Shown: positions 48,857-60,704 of the stretch, in pieces
Layout of the letters: each line of letters starts with the position of its first letter
Numbering within the stretch: the stretch's first letter is position 1
DNA from: Laguncularia racemosa
Taxonomy: Eukaryota > Streptophyta > Magnoliopsida > Myrtales > Combretaceae
DNA length: 64,000 nt
Direction: 5' to 3'
Assembly: GCA_037954665.1 (NCBI GenBank)
Contig: JBBMOL010000057.1
Location: forward strand, 682,001 to 746,000
Translations under genes and position numbers: made by a program
Notes under the pieces: generated by a model
Told to the model about the DNA's origin: nothing
Databases searched by the model: none
The model's input: only the letters and a program-made list of their open reading frames with translations

Positions 48857-50155
48857 GAGAATAGGAATTCAGTAAAAAGGATTTGTAAACCTCTATTCTA
48901 GACAAAATAGTCTCTAGAAATTATAGAGAAAAAGAAAGATGGAATTGTGCAATTCTTGATTTACTTTGGATGGGTGGGTGAATGGATTAATTTCCAATTA
49001 CATTCTCTTAAGACTATTTATAGTATTTACTAATAGCTTCCACTAATCTTTATTCTAATTATAATACGACTCTACTAACATTATACTAATGTACTTCTTA
49101 GATCGTGACATTTATGTTTATATAATTCTAATTAATAACAATGAAAACTTTTCCTTCTATAATACTTCCAACTCTTTCCGGTCTAGAAATGTCGGATCTC
49201 TACATTTGTTGATGAATGCACATGACTAATGATCTCAAATTCATCTATCCACATGGAAAATCGCCAATTGAAGAACTCAAAGAAAGCATTGGGTTCATAT
49301 TGGAATAACATTCTTGATTTCATCAATGATAAGAATGAGTTATCTCATATTGTTTTTATTCCAATCTCAATAATGCATCGAAAGATATTTAACTCTTCTT
49401 TCTTTTCACATAAATGTTCAAGTTTCTTATTGTTTTTCTTATCGCCATCATTAATTAAATAGCATAAATTTCATTCATTCTTCATTGACATTGGTTGTGA
49501 TGCCCTCTTACCAGTCATTACGGACTTTATCTCCATCACTAGGATTCGCTTCTTCCTTGTCCTTGGTGTTATCTACATCGGATATTTTATTGTCTTGTTT
49601 GGAAAATGTGGTTGAATTTTTTATTTTTTCCATTTCTTCCATTTTTCTTCCCCCCAAAATCTTTGAGTATTCTTCTCAACTTTTTGAATGTTTTTCCATA
49701 CAATTTGAACATTTTTCCATTCTGCTAGTTGGAATGAAATCTCTAATCAGAAATGCCTGACTTGTTGGTCTCCTGGAATAGGATCAAGAAGATGAGGAAT
49801 GACAATGGGCAAAAGGCGTCATGAACCGCGATGGAGAAGATGGATCAATGAGAGCACTAAATGTTGCGCTCGTAGCTTGGCTAGTTGTGAAAATAGAAAT
49901 ATGGTAAATAAAAATTACGAACCTCTATTCCAGACGAGATAGTCTCCTAAAATGGTAGAGCAAGAGAATGATAGAATACTACAATTCATGATGATCTACT
50001 TCAATTGAGTTAATGCATGAGTGAGTTCCCAATTACATTCACAAAAACTATTTGTAGTATCCATTAATAACCCCCACTAACCTTTACTTTATCAAACTAA
50101 TCAATGTGATATGACCCTACCAATAAGTAATAACCTACTAATTTTCCTAATATAT
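48857..50155 (-). mobile_element. Small degenerate element flanked by direct repeats
   Basis: A roughly 250-bp sequence at 48857-49110 (containing AACCTCTATTCTAGAC and CCAATTACATTCTCTTAAGA) recurs in direct orientation at about 49889-50155 with clear divergence. The pair looks like decayed LTRs around 0.8 kb of internal sequence. The internal frames on either strand give no family motif. A minus orientation is a guess from the longest internal charged frame. It may be a small non-autonomous LTR element. Confidence 0.45.
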
Positions 50156-51088
50156 CTTTTGAGTTATTGGCTATATTCAATGTTGGTGATTCACAATAAG
50201 CGAATACAGACAAAGAAATAATTTAACCAGTAGATGCTTTCCATGATAGTTAATCACTGTTACCATTTGTCGGCTTTTGCCTTCACGTCGTACCATTACA
50301 TGCTGCTAAAGGAGTAAAAGGAAAAAAAAAAAAGTATCAACAGCTAGTTGATAATTTTAAGATTTTTGGTTATAGGAAATACTGAAAATAATTTTTCCTC
50401 AAAATAAACATAAAATTATCCAATCGATGAATGGGAGGACTGGCACTTGAACTTGATGGCGATACTATTAATCTTTACATTACCACTTTACTATAGCAAT
50501 ATATCGCATGCATCTACAACAGGCCAAAGGAAAATTATATAAAACTCTTACTCCGTGGTATGGAGACACATCAAAGAAGCAAGAGACTTAGCAATCATCT
50601 CATAACATTGGGTCTTGGTGGGGGCGATAATTATTTTTGCAGAGATGACTAGATTGCAGATTCCCCAGTACGTGAAAAAAAAAGAAGCTTAAATATATCG
50701 TAACACAACTCAACTGTACATAATATATATTTGCTATTATTCTTCTTTTTTTGTTTGCATTGTTGGATTTCCCAAAATTGTCACGACTTGCACTTTAGCT
50801 TTGATAGAATATTAATATAATGATAAAATGCTACTTTACGAATTTCTTAAGAAGTTAATATTTTAAAACTTGAAATAAGTGTTTAATATAACTCTTGAAA
50901 AGTTAGTATTGATTTATAATGTGATATGAGTAAGGGAGATGTCATGCTCTAGAGCTTAGAATATGACAACTTCAGTACATATCTATACTGCATTATATTT
51001 ATAGAGCTCATAATCCTACTAAATACCACAATTTATATATAGAATCTATCAATTTTACATAACAATAGGAATATTTACACACAAAAGA
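50156..51088. other. AT-rich intergenic sequence, no gene seen
   Basis: No coding frame, RNA gene or repeat that I can support. Confidence 0.45.
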
Positions 51089-51434
51089 ATTAACGTTTGA
51101 ATTTAAGTTTAAATAAATAAATAATTTTTAAATTATTAAAATAAATGATTAACATCATAATAAATATTTAAATAAAAGATTAAACTTTTACATGATTAAA
51201 ATAAATTATTAATATTATAATAAGCGATTTAAATAGATGATTGAAATGTTAGTTTTATTTCACAATTCCCCCAATTTTGATTATCCATTTGAAGCACTCT
51301 TTTATAATGTTAATAATTTATTTTAATCAATTAAAAGCTTGATCTTCTATTTAAACTAGTTAATATAATATTAATAATTTATTTAAACCATTTAAAATTT
51401 TGATTAACATTTTGAATTTGACTCCAAATGTTAA
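51089..51434. mobile_element. Long imperfect palindrome, foldback MITE candidate
   Basis: Arms of about 160 bases (51089-51250 and 51272-51434) are mutually inverted with interruptions. For example GATTAAAATAAATTATTAAT in the left arm is mirrored by the complement of ATTTATTTTAATCAATTAAA in the right arm. The outer ends read ATTAACGTTTG and its approximate complement. No coding capacity. It would form a long hairpin if transcribed. Confidence 0.6.
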
Positions 51435-52226
51435 TTTTTTTTGTATGTTAATTTCCCCATAACAATAGTGCCATAAGTAATATATAATTGAGTGGCTCAT
51501 AGGAGCTCAACTCTAAATCGCATGATAAAATTCGTATCTCATTTGAAATTGATAGGGAACCAAAGTCTAGCAACAATTCTAAAGGGCAAACCAAACATCT
51601 ACATTTGTTTCACATATTCCAATCAAGACCAACAAACATAATCACTAGGTCCATATGTCCACTTATTCTTATAATACCTAAAGCTACTAATGTTGTCCCC
51701 TCATTTAAGGTAGAAATCATATATAAGGTTGTTATAATGATTAATCTCATCCATATTGCTTGTTGCTTGGAAGAGAGAGAGAGAGAGAGTCTCATAAATG
51801 GTGAATCAAAACACAATACATCATTACCACATCTACGTGCGAATGTCATGCGATCAAATCATACATACTAACCATATTACTTATGCATAACAAAACCAAT
51901 TATTGTCTTTAATTAAGTGGGTTAGTACAAAAAAAACTTGACATTTCAAGACTTGAATAACTAATGTCTCTATGGCGCACATAAGTGTACACATATATAT
52001 ATTTGGTGTTGAGTATTATCCAAACATCCCTGAGTCATAAAATAGCTATATCATTCTAGTGCAGTTACTAGACTAGCTATTAATAATATTAGTCCACTAT
52101 AGCCACTATTCATTCGTTATATACCATTGCTATAATTTGGTTGCAGCTTCCTTCTAATAAACTAATGAACTGTATCTAGATAAATCTCTAATCATCAACC
52201 TATTAAACAAATTAGTGCCCAACTAC

Positions 52227-52257
<31 letters not shown>

Positions 52258-54953
52258 GTACACCACTCCATTGGGCACATCATAGTTACTGGTCAATTGG
52301 CACCCAATCAAGTGTTGGTACACCGAATCTTTTGGCCTCAACCAAACACAAGCAATATATTATTTATTTTAATCTCCACCAAACACAAGTAGCACATTAT
52401 TTAAAGCTCCCATATATTTAAGTTTATTATTTCTAACTTATCATGCACATCCAATATGCATGGTAATTACATATCTAAGTCATACTAGCTATATTTTAAC
52501 TAACAATCCAAACTATTAGCTCTTAAATATAGGTATAGATTCTCATTATTAAATGCCTAACAATATTCAAGATTAATATTACTTACTCTATAGGTTCATT
52601 TTACATTTACATAAGTTTTAAGAACTCAAAGGATTTAGTTAGGGCCTTCTAGTCAATCAAGTTGGGACTTAAAAAGGTAGATTGTTGGTGCTAACCTTTA
52701 ATTATACCTCAATTGGCCACAAATTAAGTTCTTTTGTAGAACTAAGTCAAAAAAATTTCCTTCAAAAAATCAACTTCATTTTAGAATTCTTAAATTAATC
52801 CCCCAAATTAGAGAGATATAATTACTTATCACAATCTTAGAATGTTGCCTTCAATGTACAAATATGTGATAAGTTACACTAATTCATCCAAATTCCTTAG
52901 TTAGGATCGATAGAGGATTGAGGAATTGAAGAGAGAGATGAAAGAAAGGGGAGTTAGCTTAGAAAAATTGACAATTGGAGTTTTCTTGAAGAAAGGAATG
53001 AACACTTCAAGAAAGAAAGGAAATGAGAATGTACACCTCCTTTGAAAATTGAATTTACTAATTAAAGAAATATAGAATTTTTGAAGCAGAGTATAAGGTT
53101 ATTCTACATTTTAGAAACCATATGTTTGGTTCTATAGATTAGAATTCTATATTAAAAAAAAAAAAAACTACACATAGGGAGAAATTAAATCAAAATTTGG
53201 TTTGCTAAGTCCAATTTAATTGCTGCATCTGGTTCTAAACTAAAATAGAGAGTTAATTAAATTTAACTAATATAAACTAAAGGGGTTAGAAACTCTAAAT
53301 TACCATTCTTTTTTAATTCAAGGTCATTTTAGTCTAGGTTAAGATGGCTCGATTTGATGCATCACTTGTTCCACCCATGGTGTAATAAATCTTCATATCT
53401 AATATCATCATACACTATGTGAATGGATCGTCACATTTTGATATTGGTAAATACAACTTCTTAATAGGTTGTAATAAAGCCAGTTATTAGGTTTGGTCAA
53501 TAATATTTAACAAGGGTAGTAACGAGTAAAGATGGAGTCTACTTGTGTCCTGTTTGGACATTATATATCCTAATGTGCTTGGTCAAACATAAATGACTTT
53601 ATAGATAAGGTGCATGACAATATTCAAGTGAACATTTAAGTTGTTCCGGTAAATCAAATGAGAGGATCAAATTTGTGATGACACCTTATGCATGATTTAT
53701 TTGAGATATTGAAATAGAGAGATATAATTGCATGCATAAGTACATGATTGTATCTAGGTTGTAGTGATCTTTTTAGGAATGTTAAATGGCTTAATAAACA
53801 CAATCGACTAAATATTCCCATAAGTTTTTGGCTAGTCATGTGGCATAGTTATAGTAACTTGGACCTAAAGAATCACATATGATAAAAAGAATTCTAGAAT
53901 AAATATAAAATATCTAGATGTTAGAATATCTAGGATCAAATCATTTGGAATCAATAAATTTTAATTTGAAGTCAAAATTAATTATTTAAATAAGATGCTC
54001 CAAAGATATTACTTAATCAAAATATTTTGAGTTATAAATTAAGAGGTTAAGGTTCTTCTGAAGTGAGAAGGTGATTATTTTAGCTTTTTGCTCTTATCAT
54101 AAATCGAAAGAAGGACTTTTACTTGTATGTAGAATCAATGTAAGTATATGATATACTTAATCACAATAACTAAACCCATTAGATAATCGATCCAGATAGA
54201 TTATAAGAAAAACTAAAACGAAATATACAAATCGGGAATTGGATTATAAAACATAACATGGATCTTGGTTGTAGTATTACCTAAGGATTAGGAACAAGTA
54301 CTAACAGATAAAATACGAAAGATCAATTGGATTGAATAATAAATTATTAGCGATTAAACTAGGAAGTACATAGACTGAATAAGTTTTTTACAACCGGACA
54401 TTTGTTCATACAATCTCACCAACAAAGGAATCACTTTTGTTGCATGAAAAAGATTTTTTTTTCCCCTATTGATAATGGTACTAAAAGAAAGCAGATCACT
54501 GATAAGCTAAAATTAACCTAGTTGGTGAATCACCACATAGGCTAACTTAATCTCTTAAATAGCCGATTTCAAGGATCTACGGTCAGTTAAGCCAGCAAGT
54601 CAGTCGACGAAGCTCATAAGCCAATCGACCATTGATCCTTTATCCTTGTCTATTGTTTATAATCCTTTTAAATTGATCTAAAACGTTTTACTATGCATAA
54701 ATAACTAATAATAAATATTTTTTTACAGGTTTATGTAGGATAACTGGGCAAGTATAGCTTTCTATCCTTATTTGATAGTTGTCGTTATGATTAGTTATAT
54801 ATATACTTAAATTTATAATTAACTATTAGTGGTTAATGTATGTGACTGTTGGTCAAGTGTTTGGAATGAAATGGTAATGGTCATTAGGCTTTGATGTCCG
54901 TAACCATTTGAACTAAGTAAGAAAGTCATTATCTAACCATCTATTGCTGTTCC

Positions 54954-54990
<37 letters not shown>

Positions 54991-55440
54991 GCAATTAACA
55001 GGACTCAAGCGTTGGATGGAGGTGTGGATACAAGACAAGCGTATTGAATTACAAATAGCTAGATATATTGCTGTATGATATAGGCGGGCTGAGGACCAAT
55101 TATCAACACCGATTATGGGTCCAAAAAACAAATTGAATCTAGCAATTTTATTGTGATATTTGATGGCTGATAAAAGATAATAAACCAAAGTATGTTATTT
55201 TGTTTTATTACTGCATTAGATTATTAAGTTATGAACTCCTTGTGTGGAGATGTGTAATATTCAGTAGGGATTTTTTTTTTTTTTTTTTTGTAAGCTTTAT
55301 AACCCGTCCAATGGAAGACTTAGTTTACATCAGAAAAGGTATTCAAAATTTGGAAAAATACAAGAAGAGAAAAGTGCTCGAGATACTAGAGATTTATAAG
55401 TTATTGGTAGCTTGTAAGAACATTTGACAATTGCCGCTAG
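51435..55440. other. AT-rich intergenic sequence with simple repeats
   Basis: Includes a (GA)n run at about 51774-51788, a (TA)n block at 52227-52253, an (AAT)n microsatellite at 54955-54989 and a T23 run near 55270. Stretches near 53300-54400 have the feel of decayed LTR sequence but show no motif. No gene supported. Confidence 0.4.
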
Positions 55441-56990
55441 ATGTGAGTAGGTATAGGGTAAGTAGAGTATGGGATTTTATATATATCTTATTTCGTAATA
55501 TATTAAATTTTAAAATTAGAATCTATGTTGAAATATCTTAAAACTATCTTAAATCCTTTACCTTATGAAACCTACAAGGTATAGAGTATGTTATGGAACA
55601 CATAAATTTTATCATTTTTTTATTAATTTTAAGTTTATGTGATATTAGGAAAGTGATTTGTATATAATATTACAAGTTTTTTATATACAGAACATATGGA
55701 CCTTGTAATAAAATCTATAGAAATAAAAAATAATTTTTCCTCATTTTATTATTACAAGTTAATCCATATAACTATTTAGCAAATGGAAAAAAATAAGGAG
55801 AAATTATGAAAATCATTCCATTGGAAAGAAAAATGAGGAAGAATAAGGGAAAGAATGGAAAAATGTAACATAATAGATATGGCATTAGGTTTAACTTTTT
55901 AAGGTTATAAACTTATGCATCTTGGCTCCTTTTTTTTTTTGTATTTACTAAAATATTTGTTGGTCTAAAAATATAATATTATCTTCTATTATTTATTATT
56001 AATATTTTTTAATAATTTTTTACAAGGTATATACAAGATACCTTGAAACCTATATCTTATATACTTTAAAGTATAGGTCTCAAGGTGGGTATAACGTAAA
56101 AAGACCTTATACTTGTATTATACTCTATGTGAGTAGAATTTAAAAAATTTATATTGAAAACCTATCTTATGAACTTAAATACCCACTAGAACCTACCTTG
56201 TTAGATAGGGTACAAATAGGTATTTTACAATATCGAAATTGTGGCTCAATCTAGAATCGGCCTCGAGGATCATGAACCAAACTCAGCCCATCATGGTTAG
56301 GTTCTAACCCATGAATGACCCATCGTGAAAGATGGGTCAGTGATGGGTAAGGGTACTTGACCCTGCCAAGTCAAGTGAAAAAAAAAAAAAGGTTGGTTGT
56401 TAAAATGGTCAGCAATAGCTACCTAAAGAGATAGAGAAAGAAAGAGAGTGAGAGAAAGAGGAAAAGAGAAAGCAAAGTGAGATCAAAGATTAATAAAGAG
56501 GGAGATAAGAAAATTTTGAATTGTGAATGTAGGTGAGAATTTTGAATTGAACATGAAAGAGAGCAAAGAGTGTTAGAAAAATTATTAACTATGAAAGGCT
56601 ATATATATGCATTCATTTGCTTCATTTCACTTCACATTGAAATATACACACATACTTTGCTTCATTTTATTTTGCACATAATCAGCTCTCCACAAACTTG
56701 CTTTCCAAAAATTTAGTTTACTAAATTTCACACATTATTTGCTTACTACTTTTTCGTAGTGACTGATAATTTTTTTCTTTGAATGTTTTTGTTAGACTAT
56801 AAATTTCTTTTCTTTTTAGAATAAATATTTACTTTCATATACACAAATGGCAAGTTTTGTTTATGTGATGCATCTAACTCTAGCAAAAACTGACACTTAG
56901 ATAAAGGTTTGGGAAAAGCCATTGAAACAAAGCATTAGCAAATTCATAACATTGATGAGGAGTATGACTTCTATGAGTTCAGTCAAGATC
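55441..56990. other. AT-rich sequence upstream of hAT remnant, with an internal hairpin
   Basis: No coding frame. Contains a hairpin at 56041-56086 and a purine-rich GAGA stretch at about 56430-56500. The GGGTA/ACCC words near 55455-55475 and 56200-56235 could be the ends of a small element, but I could not align them convincingly. Confidence 0.35.
56041..56086. other. Hairpin
   Basis: CCTTGAAACCTATA and TATAGGTCTCAAGG are inverted repeats with one mismatch around a loop of about 15 bases (TCTTATATACTTTAA). Confidence 0.6.
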
Positions 56991-56999
56991 AAGTGGTGA

Positions 57000-58590
57000 C
57001 GTATTAGATTATCATCCACTTGGGCTTAAATACTTTATGCCGATGATCACACCCATGCAAAAGAGGAGATGCAAGAGGAAAATCATGTTGAAAAACAAGT
57101 AGAAGAGGGTGTGGAAGGCTAGCAACTTGGTAAAGGTGACCCTAGCTAGTAGTAAGTCATTGGAACCACTTACATCTGACATTTTTACTCTAGAAAATTG
57201 TAGGTCCAAATGGGAATATGCATGCATATTGCAATTATTGCCAAATAAGTTATGGGTATGATACTTTAAACATATACATGTAGGCTAAGAACCCAATAGA
57301 GTTAGAATAGATAAATCATAGCAACAAATCTGTAAGTCCACTACTTTGCAATTTTTTGCCTTAAATTAGGCTTGTGTAAATATAAAGTAGGTATACACCT
57401 ATAATAGAGTACATGTAAGAATTCTATCATATAAACTATTAGCAAGAACCTTTAAATCCTAAATCGTGTTTGTTTTTCTCCAAAATTGTGCATAGAGGCA
57501 CTATTCAGCTTTACCATCATGGAAAGTGAGAGCTCATGGGTAAGTTCAATTATTTAAACACACAAGTTTTTTATCTTTGCAAACATATGAATGGAGACAT
57601 AGAATGATAACTATTACATGGGACTAACTTGTCATTGGGTAGATGACAAATGGGTTTTACATAAAAGATTAGTAATATTTAGAAGATTTACTAAGGCATA
57701 CAACACAAAGTATTTTCAAGATAATAAGCATTATTTTGGATGAAGATGCCTTGATAGAAAAGATTTTCTCTATCGATTTTCACAATGTTATAGCAAACAC
57801 TGCATTTATTAATAATCCTAAAGCACTACACCAACTCATGGTTAGGGGAACTTTTTTCCACATATATTGCACATATCACATTTTGAATTTATGTGTTAAG
57901 GAAGATATGGCTACCTTAGAATTCAAAATGTCTCCCATTAAATAAGTAATTGATTAATTTTGGATCATTCATCTATAAATATGACTTAGAGAAAAAATTT
58001 GTATCGACAACCATTTCAGACCATGTAAATTTAAAAGGATGTGAAACATAGGTGGGATTCTACATATGAACTTTTGCAAAACATCATTCCATATAAGAAT
58101 GCATTGTGAAATTTTTGCTATAATCCATATCCCTGATATTCCGTTGCACTCAAACAATTGGGACGCATATTGCAAATTGTTGGAAATACTTAAGATTTTT
58201 CATGATAGTTGTAAAACTTTTTCACAAGTTTATCAACCTAGTGTACACATATTTGTTTTGGAAGTTGCTAACATGCTTGTGACACTATGTAAAGTTTGGT
58301 ATGACCCCCTTCTACAGGTTTGTGTTAATGATATGTGTGTAAGGTGGTTATTTTATTATAGAGAAATTCCATAGTTTATCTTGTTGCTATGATTTTGGAC
58401 CTATACTATAACATAGATGGTCTTAGTGATTATCTAAATTTCTATAAGGAACTTGTCGAAAAAAATTTCTAACGTATAAGATACCTACACAATTAGTGTG
58501 GTATAAGTTTTTCAACAGCTAACCTAGGTAACTAATGAGTTCTTCGCTAACTTTTTGTTCTTATACACCTCTACCTCCAACTACTATATA
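57000..58590 (+). pseudogene. RICESLEEPER-like hAT transposase remnant
   Basis: Scattered segments in the usual order. A decayed BED-like region near 57060-57240 comes first. DEDALIEKIFSIDFHNVIAN and FFHIYCTYHILNLCVKEDMA (about 57736-57915) give the central RNase H-like fold around a C-x-x-HILNL motif. NNWDAYCKLLEILKIFHDSC and VYQPSVHIFVLEVANMLV (about 58165-58275) match the helical insertion domain, followed by GLSDYLNFYKELVEKN near 58420-58470. Frames change and stops occur; the dimerisation domain was not found. It differs in family from the DUF659-type hAT at 34010. Terminal repeats were not located. Confidence 0.65.
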
Positions 58591-58647
58591 GAGGGGTATT
58601 TTTGCAGCCACCCCTATTGCAAACCAAATGAGGACATAAAGATTGAA

Positions 58648-58652
58648 GAATC
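58648..58652. repeat. Candidate target site duplication, left copy (GAATC)
   Basis: The five bases before the 5' LTR. The partner would be beyond the window end, so this is unverified. Confidence 0.4.
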
Positions 58653-59234
58653 TGATGGAGACAGGGGACACACGGCCTGAACACACGGCCGTGCATATAG
58701 ACCGTGTATCCAATTCAGAGCCACAGATGTATACACGACTTCCTTACACGGCTAGGAGACAACCGTGCTTCGCGACCGTGTCCTCAGTCAGATTTCCACA
58801 GAAGTATACACGGCCCCCATACACGGCCGTGTATCGTGACCGTGTATTCGATCAAGATTTCAACAGAGGCGAGCACGGTATCCTAACACGGCTGGGAACA
58901 TGACCGTGTACCTAGCCACGAATATTCACAGAGTCATACACGGGGCTTACATACACGGCCGTGTATGAGACCGTGTATGACGCGTATTTTATTATTTCTC
59001 CCACGTGTACGTTTGGATTTTTCCCCTTTTAGATATTTTACGGGGCCATATAAATACTCTTTTGTCAGATAGATTAGGGTTACGTTTTAATATACATTTG
59101 AATACACTTTGAGAGAGAGTTTTTCTCCAATTTCCGAGTTGTGCGTAACCTAATTTGCACCAAAGCGTGTGTCTTTGTTGTGGGAAACCAATCCAATTTC
59201 AGATTTGTTTCGTTTTAGCTTCCGCGCTGCGTCA
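58653..59234 (+). repeat. 5' LTR of gypsy element
   Basis: 582 bp, TGATGGAGAC...GCGTCA. The first 330 bp carry repeated ACACGG/CCGTGT words, including the palindrome CACGGCCGTG, in units of roughly 80-90 bp. A TATA box lies at 59049. The 3' limit is set by the primer site two bases downstream. Confidence 0.85.
59049..59056 (+). promoter_or_regulatory. LTR TATA box
   Basis: TATAAATA in the context GGGGCCATATAAATACTC, after the CACGG-rich block and about 180 bases before the LTR end. RNA would start near 59080. Confidence 0.65.
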
Positions 59235-59236
59235 GT

Positions 59237-59254
59237 TGGTCTCAGAGCAAGGTT
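59237..59254 (+). other. Primer-binding site, tRNA-iMet type
   Basis: TGGTCTCAGAGCAAGGTT lies two bases after the LTR and matches the complement of the initiator tRNA-Met 3' end (TGGTATCAGAGC...) with two mismatches. Confidence 0.75.
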
Positions 59255-59267
59255 ATTTCCTGCGGAG

Positions 59268-60704
59268 ATGTCGGCTAACGACGGTGTTGATGGCGGTCGT
59301 GTTCTTGACGGTGTTCAAGATGCAAGGTTTCAAGGGAACCATCAATGGGTTCCTAGGGCAGAGTTCGACGCAATGCATCAGAAGGTCGGGCGTATGGAAC
59401 GGCGCCTTGATGAACTGATCGAGCTTTCCGATGCTCTGGTGGTTGACCCCAATAGGGTTGGGGGCGCTGGCAGAAATCCACCATGTACGGTGGAGGAATT
59501 CGGGGGACGCGTGATCCGACCTGTCGTTGAGAATAGGTGGGGGCGTGTGGAGAGTGAAGAGTCCAGCGAAGAGAGTGATGATATGTACGGAAGTAGACCG
59601 CGGCGAGGACGTGGTGGAAGAGGCGGTGGTCATCGGATGGCTCCTCATGGAAACTATCCTAGAGAAGTTGATCACAGGAGGAACCGTGGGGGTTATGATC
59701 ACGGGGATGGCGGAGACTACCGGTTGAAGGTTGATATTCCTTGGTTCGATGGCAGTCTCAACATCGAAGGCGTCCTGGATTGGTTGGCGGAAGTGGACCG
59801 GTTCTTCGACTACATGAAAATTCCCGAGGACCGTCGGGTAAGGCTGGTGGCGTGCAGGTTGAAGAGTGGTGCTTCGGCATGGTGGGAGAGATTGCAAAGT
59901 AGGAGGTAGCGGGAAGGAAGGCACTCGGTAAGGTCATGGTATCGCATGAAGCAGCTGCTGCAACATGACTTCCTTCCGCCGGATTACGAGCAGATATTGT
60001 TCCAACAATATCAGCGGTGCCGCCAAGGACAACGTTCCGTGCATGAGTATACGACGGAGTTCATGAGGTTGGCAAAACGGAATGATTTGAGGGAGAGCGA
60101 GGGTCAGCAAGTTGCGAGGTATGTAGAAGGGCTAAAATTACAAATCAAAGATAAGATTGGGGTGACGATGGTGAGAACCCTCGTTGAAGCAAAGAACTTG
60201 GCTCTCTGAGCCGAGCTTGTGTTGCAGGAGCAAGGGAGTAGATACGGGGGAGGATGGAAAGGGTATGTAGGCGAAGCTATAGGTGGTGGTAGTCGACCGA
60301 TACTTGAGAAAAGTCGAGTTACACCATACAAACCAATGGAGGACATGTCTAGGAGGGAGGAGAAAAGTGAGGGGAAGAAACCGATGGAGCTGAAAGGAGT
60401 TCAAAGACAGAACAATCCCTATGCCAAACCCATATTGGGTAAGTGTTTCCGATGCAACCAACCGGGTCATCGATCAAACGAATGCCCAGCGAGGAAGAGC
60501 GTCAACATCCTCGATAGGGAAGATGATGAGGAAATTTGCTGTGAGCCCGATGGAGAGGGAGAGTACTATGAGGAAGAAGAAGAAGCAACGGAGCCATCAT
60601 ATGTAATTCGGCGTATGATGTTCACTCCAAGCAGGAAGAGTTCACGCAGAGGCACCAATTGTTTCATACACGGTGTACGATCATGGGGAAGCTATTTGAG
60701 TTGA
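59268..60704 (+). pseudogene. gag of gypsy element (two in-frame stops)
   Basis: I take the ATG at 59268 (MSANDGVDGGRVLDGVQ) because upstream codons in this frame lie in the LTR and primer site. After an Arg/Gly-rich, RNA-binding-like stretch (about 59590-59710) comes the capsid domain (VDIPWFDGSLNIEGVLDWLA; then, past a TAG at 59907-59909, YRMKQLLQHDFLPPDYE and FMRLAKRNDL). A TGA at 60207-60209 interrupts again. A CCHC zinc knuckle CFRCNQPGHRSNEC is at about 60444-60485. The open frame ends at 60704, but the protease is in another frame and similarity switches to it near 60620-60640, so a small indel separates them. Confidence 0.85.

Noticed and set aside
55441..56235. Possible inverted-repeat element with GGGTA/TACCC ends
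   Set aside because: The ends could not be aligned over more than short words; only the hairpin at 56041-56086 is supported.
58643..58903. ORFs in the 5' LTR of the second gypsy element
   Set aside because: Same cause: short-period CACGG repeats lacking stops.
59253..59924. 223-codon minus-strand ORF
   Set aside because: Antisense shadow of gag; no independent motif.
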